A stretch of DNA of 59,294 nt. It comes from Haplomitrium mnioides (taxonomy: Eukaryota; Marchantiophyta; Haplomitriopsida; Calobryales). The DNA is taken from NCBI GenBank assembly GCA_049999725.1, contig JBNGIS010004392.1, forward strand, positions 1 through 59,294, in the 5' to 3' direction. A program made the position numbers and the translations under genes. Shown piece after piece: positions 1 to 9,626 of this stretch (its first letter is position 1; each line of letters opens with the position of its first letter). A model generated the notes under the pieces. That model saw only the letters and a program-made list of their open reading frames with translations, searched no databases and was not told the DNA's origin.

Positions 1-603
1 GGTTCTAGAATCGCACATGCCTACGAGCATTGGACTCTGGGCTACAAGACGAAGGAAGGAAAGAGGAGCATGAGGCTTTTTAATTTGCAGCCTGCTCGTG
101 TGACTGGTCTACCTTGGCAAATAATGCGCAATGTTTTTAGTCGTCCTGCGGTTTTGGCAATACTTAAACATCCAAAAGTTGATGCTCCTATGAATGTTTA
201 TCAAAAGCCGTAGGCTCTTTTCAAAATTTTTATTGACCATTTGTCAATAGAGCAAGATTTGATCTTAGATCTTTGCTCTGGGCCCAACACAGGCCTTGTC
301 TATGCTTTAAAGTTGATGCAAAACTGCATCACTGTAGAATATGATAGACGTCAGTCTATCTACATTCCTCAAAGAGTTTTGATGATGGCGTCCTTGCCAT
401 CCCATATGACTGAGTCATAGAGAGTGTATGCATAACACAAAAAACCCCTTCCTCTTGGTACTGTAGATGCTACTGGTGATTCTGTTGCCATCTTTGGGAC
501 TGGAAAGTCTTGGTAAGACTCTCTAGCAGTTGTGGATGCTCAACCATTGGATTAAGATGAGACAATTTCTCCCAAAGAGGATAGAGCTGTAGCATTTGTT
601 TGA
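1..603 (+). pseudogene. 3' exon of ParB/N4-N6 methyltransferase-like transposon gene (fragment copy)
   Basis: Frame 1 reads as the last exon of the same gene found on the minus strand at 5215-9309 and 30325-34494. It holds the C-terminal half of a beta-class SAM-dependent DNA methyltransferase-like domain. A YEHWTLGYK segment near the start is followed by a KP..LF..FIDHLS helix, then motif I DLCSGPNTG (268-294), then VEYDRRQ, matching the acidic-residue strand that follows motif I. The order (target-recognition segment, then motif I, then C-terminus) is the one expected for permuted N4/N6 enzymes. The gene is dead: in-frame stops lie at 211, 418, 433, 514 and 553 before the family stop at 601-603. 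The window starts inside the exon, so upstream exons are unseen. Family membership is strongly supported by alignment to the two other copies; enzyme class is inferred from motifs. Confidence 0.75.
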
Positions 604-1431
604 AGAAATTGTTTTATTAATAAACTATTTTCTTTACAAAGTTTTATTTGCTAAAGTTTCAACTTGTTGCACTCCCAATCCATTTTAAGTTTTCATCACG
701 ATTCAATTTGGTGCGCAAAATGGTTTTTGAACAAAATGATTTGGTGTTTTTGAAAATTAGCGAAGAAGTCTATGTTGGCATGGAAGTTCACTTTCCTTTT
801 TCATTTTTTGTTTCTTCTTAGATGACCTTTTACATTCCTTGCTTCCGATTACTCAGCAGTCTTGGATCGCTTTAGCTATCCAAGCAGACATAGGCTTCCG
901 TTATTCAAGCTCGAGCTAGCTGTAGTTGTCTGTGTGCGCAAGTATCTTTCAAACAAAGTGTGTCTATACGTGGGCCTTAGTTGTCCATGCTGATATAGGC
1001 TTCATCAATCTTTTCACATATTTACTTCAACAATCTTCTTACGCCAACACTTTAGGGTTTTTTTTCAAGCTTTTTTTGTATAAACTTTGAATATTTTAAT
1101 CAAAATTTCAAATTATAGATATCATTAATTGTCTTGAAAATATTCAATAACAAATGTTGTATAAATGTTTCTATATTATTTGTTTGTTGATGCTCATGCT
1201 TTTGAAAGATGAAATTCTAGATGTAATATTGTTCAAATACTCATAAGAAAATTCATTTTCAATACATGTTGCACTCAAAGTGAGATATTTTGATATATAT
1301 AATTTTTTTTTTCACAAACAAATATTACTAGCGTGAAAATCATGATTTTCGATGCCCAAATTACAAAATTGATTTCTGAGAGCACAAAATGAAATAGAAG
1401 CCATGTAGCGGTTCCTGGTTCAAAGTAGTGG
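604..1431 (+). other. Subterminal non-coding region and inverted end of fragment copy
   Basis: This AT-rich stretch follows the methyltransferase stop and matches, in reverse complement, two separated pieces elsewhere. Its inner part matches 29821-30324. Its outer part (about 1140-1431) matches 15726-16060. It ends with GGTTCAAAGTAGTG, the shared terminal sequence of the transposon family. Because it is uninterrupted, it shows what the 15726 copy looked like before the 13.8-kb insertion. No coding content is seen. Confidence 0.7.
1411..1431 (-). repeat. Terminal inverted-repeat-like end of the transposon family (methyltransferase side)
   Basis: The reverse complement reads CACTACTTTGAACCAGGAAC. 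The same core occurs at 15726-15746 and, in opposite orientation, at 39382-39402 and 4499-4512. Similarity to family members stops immediately after it, which marks it as an element end. Confidence 0.65.
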
Positions 1432-1435
1432 CTAT

Positions 1436-2993
1436 TTGATAAAGATTGTTTGGTGGGTGTGCATGTTGTTGGTGCCTTAATATTCAATCATGCTTTTTCT
1501 TCAAGGGTCTTTTTAACCTACAGAAACTTGAGAAGAGACTCTAATTTAATAATTATTGTGGTAAATAGAATGTTATGTGACTTTGAAGGGTCGCTACCTC
1601 CAACTTTGTATCTTCAATTAGACAATACAATGCAAGAGAATAAGAATTCCATCTCATTTGGATATCTTAGTCTCTTTATAATTGCCAAGAATGTTTTCCA
1701 AAAACTCAAGGTGGGATTTCTCATGGTTGGCCATACTCATAATCAAATTGGTAAATGTTCAACAGATTCTCAAAACGTTTGAAACATGTTAAGGCTTTCA
1801 CTTTTACGAGTCTTAGCAAGGCGCTCCACTTTTCTTATAATCCTAAACTTTATGTGACTATTTTGATGGAAACTTGGGATTTTAAAATATTTCTACAACA
1901 ACATCCTTCTTTGGTTCAAAGGATATATGATATTACTTGTAATTAACAATTCAAGTTCAAGTTGAGTGATTCAAAGGCAAAGATTTGGAGCAAACAGTTT
2001 TCAACAAATGAATTTTGGTTATATTTGAATGGTGTTTGTCAACTCAAAAGCCTACTTGAAGTGGACAAGGAAATTTTAAGTTCAATGTTGATTCCTCTTA
2101 AGGCATATTCTGAGATCAAACGACCTCAAAAGAAAGAAAGAGAAGTTGATGTAGAGAAAGTGGTCTTTGCAATAAAAGATAACATAAGTGAGAATTGCTA
2201 CAAGTTTTTTACATATTCTGATATTCAATGGTGGAATGACTTTTTTCTTGCCTAACAAGAGATTGCGACATAAATCCTTGAAAGAAAAAGACAAGGGCTC
2301 AAAGCAGAATTCACCTTTCCACCTTCACAACAAGCAAGCGCTTGTAATGATTCTCAAAATGTTTGTCTAGGTTCTCAGTTTGATGCTCAAGAGATAGAGG
2401 AAGATGTTCCACTAGATCATATACTTTCTACATATTGAGCAATCTATGATGGAACACCGAAGCCACAAGAAGGCACTGTTTCACACAACACCAAATATGG
2501 GCACAAATTTTGCAACCTACATGATGTCAAAGCTAGAATGTTTAGTTTTGTTATTGCGTCTCTCGATCCAAAAGGCAAACCATTTTGAATTGCCAAAGTT
2601 CTCAAAGTTTTGTCATTTGATGAGGAACAACCTCCAAACCCAAAATGAGTACGTGCTCAATGATTTTCTTATGAGGATAAGGATGCATTTTCTGAACAAT
2701 AATTTCCATAAACAATAGCATCAACAAAAGAGAAATGTAAATCCAAGTTACATATTGATGTAACACAAATCACAAATTTTTTTTTTGATTTTCTTTTCAC
2801 ACAAAAAAACCAATTGAGAAAAACCACTCTAGCTACCATTAAATCATATATATTTGAGTACAAAAGACAAAAAGCAATCAATCCTGATGTGTTTGAAGGA
2901 AATTCAATCAATGTTATTAACACTAAAACAGACCGTATTAATCTTGATGAATCTTCTAAAGCTAGATTCGAAGAAGTCAACATGAGAGACTAA
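1436..2993 (+). pseudogene. DUF7869-like transposase, C-terminal two thirds (broken copy)
   Basis: Starting at a family-shared point (ttgataaagatt), frames encode HVVGALIFNHAFSS, then LPPTLYLQLDN followed by ENKN, then VGFLMVGHTHNQI. This matches the conserved core of a plant-wide transposase-like family I recall as DUF7869: an RNase-H-fold signature with an Asp in LQLDN and the GHTHxxxD element. After a frameshift near 1750 it continues with QMFNRFSKRL, ETWDFKIFLQQ and EFWL. A C-terminal segment near 2550-2780 (AKVLKVLSFDEE..PPNPK) resembles a small beta-barrel chromatin-reader fold. The reading ends at TAA 2991-2993, as in the 37830 copy. Several stops and frameshifts make it non-functional. 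It lacks the N-terminal third, which the copy at 9627-12138 retains. The junction with the 1411-1431 end suggests rearrangement or nested insertion. Confidence 0.7.
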
Positions 2994-4498
2994 AGTCATT
3001 CAAGACCCTAATTGTGTATTGTATACTTTCAATTTATATTTCAATTTAAGATTATTATTTTATAAAGTACCTGAGAATGTTATGAAGTGATTTCTTGAGT
3101 TTATATGCCACCTTGAACTTTTTAGTGTAAATCCTTCCAAGTTCATTGTCATTCTCTATGAATGAAACTTGAATATATAGTTAATATTTTCATTTAGTTT
3201 GTAAAATATTTTCTTACCCAAAATGTAACTTTATTCATTCTTTCTATATTGTTTGCTAATAGAGTTTAATGTTTTGGGATTGCTAAAGCATCTGTCCGAA
3301 TTGACTATTTAATCTTTTTCTTGTAAGAACTTTGATGTAAAACTTGAAACCTTTAGTGCGCTTTGACTCAAATGTAGAGCTTTCTAACTCTTTTACTTTA
3401 AGATTCCAAATCAAAAAATGAAATCTTTAGCGTCCCTAGAGTTTGTTGCAAAAAATAGAACCTTTAGCGCATCTATACTCAAAATGTACAATTCTAAACC
3501 CTATGTGCGCATAGATGCAAAGACTCTACTGTGGAGCATAAAACCTAGGTTTATTATAGTCTTTGTTGTTGAGTGTTTAGATGTTGAGCTTGGATTCTTA
3601 TGCACACATAGACTTTTGTGTGGAAGTCCAAGCCTTCTATACGTACTAACTCTGATATACCCTCAAGATTCTACATAAAAACACTACCATGTAGATATTA
3701 GATTCTGCACCACTCAAAGACTCTATTGTAGAACTCAAAACCTTTTGTTTGGTATACTGTGGTAAAAAACTTAGAAATGTTGCTTGTCTACAATGTTAAG
3801 TAAATCTCTATAGCCACTGTTTTTTGATTATGAACTATAACTCCTTTGTGTATATGATTCTCTTAATTATAAGAGATTTTTAATTATTGAAACATGCTAT
3901 AACATGCTCACTTTAACCTTTACGTGCATGGATTTTCAACTACAAAAGAAAGCTTTTTTCTTCCTTGAACTTGAAAATAGAGCTTTGAAATCCATGCAAT
4001 GTTTTTCTTTGTTTGTTATTGTGCCTTACAATTCCAAACTCTATCCCTTGACTTCTAGTCCACTTGGGTATTTTCCTCATGTTTTCTATTTTTTTTTCCA
4101 AAAAATAAGTTTTAAAGAGCACTTTGTCTATGTGCGCATAGAGTTTGTGCAACCAAACTTATTTCAAAATAACTTATTTTGACATATATTTCAATTTTTG
4201 GGCTTGTAAGTGTAATCAATGATAAATGCAAGTTTGTTGTGAAATCATACTATAACTTCTATACTTTTTATTGATTTCAAGATTTCTAATGTTTTCATAA
4301 AAACTTAGAATATTGTTTGATTTTTCATATTGAAATTGATTCTCGTTCTATTATGTTTGTTAAAACGACAAAAAATAAAGCTCAAAAACTCATGTAGTTT
4401 GTATTTTTCAAAAATAACCTCATCTTTTTGTTTTTTGAGGTCAAAAACTACCTTTTTTTCTTTTTAAAAAAAGTTCTTGTTTTGAGTAGCCTAATCTT
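2994..4498 (+). other. Right subterminal non-coding region of the transposon family
   Basis: AT-rich sequence between the transposase stop and the right inverted end. It aligns with 37831-39381; for example both contain a stretch reading gcgctttgactcaaat. Short palindromic motifs such as ctatgtgcgcatag are scattered through it. No gene is seen. Confidence 0.6.
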
Positions 4499-4512
4499 AA
4501 TTCAAAGTAGTA
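4499..4512 (+). repeat. Right inverted end, degenerate
   Basis: ATTCAAAGTAGTA corresponds to GGTTCAAAGTAATGG at the right end of the best copy (39388-39402). Similarity to the family stops here. Confidence 0.5.
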
Positions 4513-5214
4513 CTTGTTTATGCTCAATATTTGGTAAAAAGAAAAAAGAAAAATATTATATTATAGTAAAACAAGCACACAAGAGAGAATATTGAAAAAT
4601 ATGGTAAACTTAAATAGTCATATTTCAATGTTTTCCTATAATTTTTAGAAAACCTTTAGTATACAAAATTCTAAAACATTTACAAGCAAAAAATCCAAGA
4701 AAACAAAATGTTGCAACAGGCACACACACATAAATCTTTAGTTTGCTAAGTCATGCTCTGAACTTCTATTTACTTGCAGGACAAATAAAAACAAAAAAGA
4801 AGAGATATACTTGCATAGACTTCAAGCTCGCGTATCATAAAAAAATGATGCGTTTTATCAAAATCAATCCTACATTCCTATGCCTTTATGCAATCAATCA
4901 CTAGTAACTCGAACAATTGAATATCCAAAATAAAATCACAAAAACGGCTCATGTATAGAATGATATTGTAAGTCAAGAGTGTAATAAATATAATATCCAA
5001 CTAATGAAAAAACAAAAAACTCATGATTGAAGAAAATTTGTGCAAAAATAGAAATCCATCAAATAGGAACATCCATACAAGCATAGACTTCCTTGCTTAC
5101 TTTTATAAAAAACATGAAGTTTTATTCAAAAGTTATTCATCAAACAAAAAGAGATCGTCAAGAAGGTACTTGATAACTTTTATCTTGAATACTTCATTGT
5201 TTCTAAAATATACA
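4513..5214. other. AT-rich region downstream of methyltransferase copy A
   Basis: The right part (about 5050-5214) aligns with the sequence downstream of the methyltransferase gene at 30150-30324. The left 500 bases are AT-rich and show no recognisable gene or clear element end. Confidence 0.4.
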
Positions 5215-6582
5215 TCAACCTACAAGTTCAGCTTCGGCTTTGTCTTGTTTAAGAGAAATGGTCTCATCCAAGTTGATTACCTAGGAAGCATGGGCATCTG
5301 CAGCTGCAAGAGAATCCTATCGAGACTTTCCACTCCTCAAAATTGCTATAGAGTCACCGGAAACACCAGCAGTTTCAAGAGGAACATGCTTTTTGTGGTG
5401 TACATAAACAATATGGGATTTAATGACATTATATGGCAATGAAGCCATTGTCAAAACTCTTTGTGGAATATAAATAGACTAATAGCTATCATATTCCACA
5501 ACAATACAACTCCACATCATTTTGAGAGCACAAACAAGACTTGTGCCAGTTCCAGAACAAAGATCAAGTACCCAATCTTGCTATGAAAACATGTGGCTAA
5601 TAAAAATTGTTTTCAAAGCCTCCAGCTTTTGGTACACATTCACAAGAGCATCATCTTCTAAGTGTATCAATTTAGTGGAAACGATTGGATAACTAAAAAC
5701 ACTCCACATTATTTGTCGAAGACAACTAGTTGCATTTTAAAATTGTAAGTTGAAGAGCTTCATGCTCCAATTGCCCTCCTTTTTCCAATAGCTCATAGTC
5801 TATTACTCATAGGTGTGTGCGATTCTAGGACCACCCGAATCATGTATGTTCAATGTCTTGTCCCTACAGTAATCAAAATAAATAAATAAGAGATTGCACG
5901 GAAACTATATAAAGTAGAAAAAAGATAAACTAAAACATAAAAAATCAAAACAAAACATACTAGATGTTGTGGTTGATAGCACAACAAACATCCAAAAGCG
6001 CATCTTTGACGATGCCGAATTGTTGCAGAAAATAAATTATTACAAAAGAACAAAAATCCAAAGTAGCTATTGTCACAAAATAGGAGATAATAAAACAAAT
6101 GCCATCTTTATTGAAGGGCTCAGAGTTGTCATGCTTACATTCCTTAAGGTTTTACCCATAAGAAATGTCAACAATTGCTAAAGTGAAACTTCTTAGTTTC
6201 AACAAGCCCTTCACCTGTTGTGCGTTGGACTCTCCATAGACTTAATAATACACCACGTTGAGTTTGTCAACATAGGACTTCAAGTCCTGGTCTTGTTCTT
6301 ATGTCCATCCTTGAGCTGGAGGGACAACTTCATTTTATTGCCTTCACTTCCACTCTTCGGCTTTTTGATAGTAAGAAAGAAGGTAGGACACCAAGGTTGG
6401 GGCTTGGTCTTGATCTTCTAGGGGCTTCTTCAGCCTCAAATCTTTTCTTCCTTTCACAACTGCCATCAAATTTTCGGCAAGCTGACTCTTGAATGTTTTG
6501 TCACTCTGAAAAAAAACATTGAGAAATTTATTAAAAGAGAACTTGAAAACCAGAAATTTTTAGTCAAAAAGAATAGAGAGTT

Positions 6583-6892
6583 CTTGTTTTCATGGACTTA
6601 AGAGTCCATGTGAGCATGGACTCTTAAGCCTATGTGCATATGAATTTTGGAGTCCATACATGCATGAACTTGAGAGTTGTTGCATGGTGGACTCTCAAGT
6701 CCATACTTGCATAGACATTAGAGTCCATTCTTGCATGGACTTCAGAGTCCTTACACGGTTGAACTCTAAGAGCCATAGTACTCTAAAACATTTGAGTTCA
6801 TGTACCCATGGAAATTTAGTCTATGCGAGTGTAGACCAGAAAGTCCATGCACGCATGGACTGTTTAATGTCCATGTGCACATGAAAGGAACT
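6583..6892. repeat. Palindromic minisatellite in intron 2 of methyltransferase copy A
   Basis: About ten degenerate units of roughly 30 bp, each built on an imperfect palindrome such as gtccatgcacgcatggac. It lies between the intron 2 donor (6970) and acceptor (6506). Confidence 0.85.
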
Positions 6893-7559
6893 TGACAATT
6901 AAATTTGTTTTGAAATAATTCAAGCAAACATTTACAAAACAAATTGGCTAGGAAAAAAAATAATACTTACCAACAATTTCTTGAAACTCAAATAGAAAAA
7001 GGACATCTTTGATTCCTCCACATGAATGGGACATTCCATCTTAGCCCCCTCCCACAAGCTGCAGCAAACCTTCGAACAAAAAGATCTTACAATGACTACC
7101 AAAACCTTATACCTCTCTAGCTCTCAAAACATCTCTTCAATCGAAAGCTCTCCAACTTCCACCCACTTCAAAATTGAAATTTTGATTTCATCATGAAGAC
7201 CATGAAAAGACCTCCAAGGTGTTCACTTCATGTCTTCCATTCGCAGCAAATCTTTGGCCTCGAGATCTGGCCTTTCTCAAGGTTCTTCTCGAACATAGAA
7301 AGAATGCTATATTGCAACTCCCATAGCTCTCCACTTCTAAATGCAAGCAGAAACCAATTGTCCTGAAAAGTCATCGTCTTCTCAAGAGTTGACTTTGACT
7401 TGATCTCCAAAGTCTCCAATACAAGTTCTCTTTTTAATTTTAGGGATGATGCTATCCCGCTCTTCATAAGTCTTTGATGCCAATATTCGACCTTTTGAAA
7501 TGAAGTCATTTCAAGCATGTACTATTGGTTGTAATTGTAACTGATAGCAAAAATTTAGG

Positions 7560-7770
7560 CCTCTATTGGTGTGAGCCTCACATACACATAACAATTGCAA
7601 AATGAAGCATCTAAGTCTTTGCTCCATACTTTGTAATCAGTAGCTACCTTGTAGCAGCATTGTGATTCCCTCTTGCAATCTCGTACCGATAATTGTCAAG
7701 GTTCTTGATGTTAAACTCTGACTTGTCTCTTAACTCGCACTCTAGGTCCATGATGACAATGAAAAAAGAA
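7560..7770 (-). other. ParB-like domain segment, copy A
   Basis: Reading on the minus strand gives YRYEIARGNHNAATR, then LLITKYGAK, then CNCYVYV and LTPIEA. This follows the ParB/sulfiredoxin-fold pattern in which a G-x-H/R loop precedes an Ala-rich helix, a strand, and a final L-(S/T)-x-x-E-A motif. In prokaryotes and phages such domains occur next to N4/N6 DNA methyltransferases, as they do here. The frame is interrupted by stops. Confidence 0.55.
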
Positions 7771-8567
7771 TGTGTATATTTGTTGGTGAGCATTCTCTAC
7801 GCTAGAAGCTCCACAAAATCTTCACTCAATTGCCTAATTTGGAATAGCCCCCAATTATCCACTCCAGGTTTTGGCAAGTTCATGTTTTTCTAGCAAATTC
7901 ATGATATTATTTCCTCACAAACTTTGCATCGCCAGATTGCAGACTTGTGGATTTTGTTCTTGTCTTTTTCAAGATCAACTTGCTCCCTATCTTGAAATAT
8001 CCAGAGTCTTTTGTGCGATTCTCTCTTTGCTCTTAATGTTGGTGGCTGCACAGGCTCTGGCTCATTATCCTTCTAAGAGCTACTAGAAGAGGAGGATGAT
8101 GGTGTTGGCAAAGATGAGCTCGATGGAGAAGGCGATCGAATAGGCTCCTCTTCAACAAACAATGGTGGCACCGACTTCTTCTTTGGTACAGCTGGCTTCT
8201 TCTTTTTTGGAGCATCCACTAACTCCACTTCCTTCCTCTTCTTTGCAGCAAATAGTCAACCTATTCCTGCCATGGTGAATGTTGTTGCACTTGGATAAGA
8301 CACATATTGTGTCAAGCTTAAGCCCTGCTTCACTTTCAAAATATTTAAGCTGAATGCAAATTTGATCTTGTCTCTCTCCACCCGCTTCACGTTCGGGTAG
8401 ACGTTGACAAAGTCTCATAAAAATTGTGAAGGCTGAAGATAAGAAACAATAAAAAATCAAGGATTGTTTAAAAAAAGTTATAAACAAGAGTATACAATTG
8501 CTATTTCTCCAAAATACTAGTCAACATTGCTACTAAAGACCTAAGGACATTACACAACACTGACTAG

Positions 8568-8888
8568 TGTCCATGCGTGCATTGGGCCAAGCGCTGAACA
8601 AGTCAAGAGTTCTTGTAAGCTAGGACCTTGGAGTTCATGCGTGCATAGACTTCAAAGTTCCTCCACGATTGGATTCCTGAGTCCAAGCATGCTTGGAGTT
8701 TGAAGTCCAAGTGCATAAACCTTGGAGTCCATGCGCGCATAGACCTCTATATCCAAGCAAACATGGAGTCTATAGTCTAAGCAAACTAGGACCTTGGAGT
8801 CCATGTGCATGTGGACTTCAAAGTCCATATGCAGTTGGAGTCTGGAGTCTAAGTTTGCATGGACTCCAGAGCCCATGCGTGCATGGAC
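8568..8888. repeat. Palindromic minisatellite in intron 1 of methyltransferase copy A
   Basis: Around ten roughly 30-bp units containing variants of gtccatgcgcgcatggac, for example at 8739-8756 and 8873-8889. Same position, between exons 1 and 2, as the array at 33768-34086. Confidence 0.85.
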
Positions 8889-9317
8889 TATGGAATGAAA
8901 AATAAACTATACAACTAATAGAAAAGGAATTACAAGTTGTTACTTAGACGTCATTGTAGGCCTCTTGTCAATCATTGGTGAAAGGATCTCTTGGCTTCAT
9001 TTCGTTGAAGCAGAACTTCTTCGATGATGTCTTGAATAGGGTGATCATGTCCTCAGATTACACAAGCAGCCCAATTCGGGCTTTGAGACCCTTACGAATC
9101 ATCATAACTTGGACCAAAAAGCCCATGTTGATACTTTCACTTTCACCTTCACCTTAGAAAAGGTAAAGGTGATGGTCAATGTTCTTGATAGTCCCACAAC
9201 AAACTAGCCATTCGTTGGCTAATTTATGAAGCTCAAATGTCTTCAAAATATTAGCATATCGATAAGGATTTGGCTGAGCTAGCTTTGGAGCAATGGCTTT
9301 AGATGCCATTTTCTCTT

Positions 9318-9417
9318 NNNNNNNNNNNNNNNNNNNNNNNNNNNNNNNNNNNNNNNNNNNNNNNNNNNNNNNNNNNNNNNNNNNNNNNNNNNNNNNNNNN
9401 NNNNNNNNNNNNNNNNN
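9318..9417. other. Assembly gap (100 N) in the divergent promoter region, copy A
   Basis: The run of N starts 8 bp upstream of the methyltransferase ATG. Its size is likely arbitrary. The homologous place in the other copy is also a 100-N gap (34529-34628). Confidence 0.95.
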
Positions 9418-9444
9418 GGTTTGCATGGTGGAAAAAAAAGTTTG

Positions 9445-9452
9445 TATATAAA
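9445..9452 (+). promoter_or_regulatory. Possible TATA box of the transposase gene, copy A
   Basis: TATATAAA sits about 175 bp upstream of the first transposase ATG. The homologous spot in the other copy (34812-34819) reads gtatatga. Confidence 0.4.
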
Positions 9453-9626
9453 GCATTGCTCTTTTTCATCTTTCCTATTTTTTTATATTTCCTTTACACA
9501 AATTTCTCTATTTTGTCATTTTGTGAAGTTTCTCCAAAAATCCATATTTAGGTATACTTATGTCAACCAATAATATTTGTTTAAATACCTCCTTAAATTT
9601 TTTCTAATTTTCATTGTTATTTTTAA

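Larger units (their letters stand above)
5215..9309 (-). pseudogene. ParB-domain plus N4/N6 DNA methyltransferase-like gene of the transposon, copy A
   Basis: Four exons are deduced by alignment with 30325-34494: exon 1 about 8944-9309 (ATG at 9307-9309), exon 2 about 6971-8430, exon 3 5961-6505, exon 4 5215-5863. Introns have GT/AG ends, including a 97-bp intron 3. Exon 2 encodes a basic serine-rich linker (PKKKK, then poly-Ser), a ParB-like segment (IARGNHNAATR, then LTPIEA) and a conserved downstream region (ELVLETLEIKSKSTLEKT). Exon 3 encodes IVDISYG then NLKECKHDN, a variant of catalytic motif IV (DPPY-type). Exon 4 has the best motif I in the window, DLCSGTGTSLV, followed by VEYD. The IV-before-I order is that of beta-class N4-cytosine/N6-adenine methyltransferases. 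Many in-frame stops show that it is inactive. Intron 1 and intron 2 contain palindromic minisatellites. A 100-N gap lies just upstream of the ATG. Confidence 0.7.

Noticed and set aside
6583-6892. CRISPR-like spacing of repeats
   Set aside because: Units are contiguous degenerate minisatellite repeats without unique spacers, in a eukaryotic intron.
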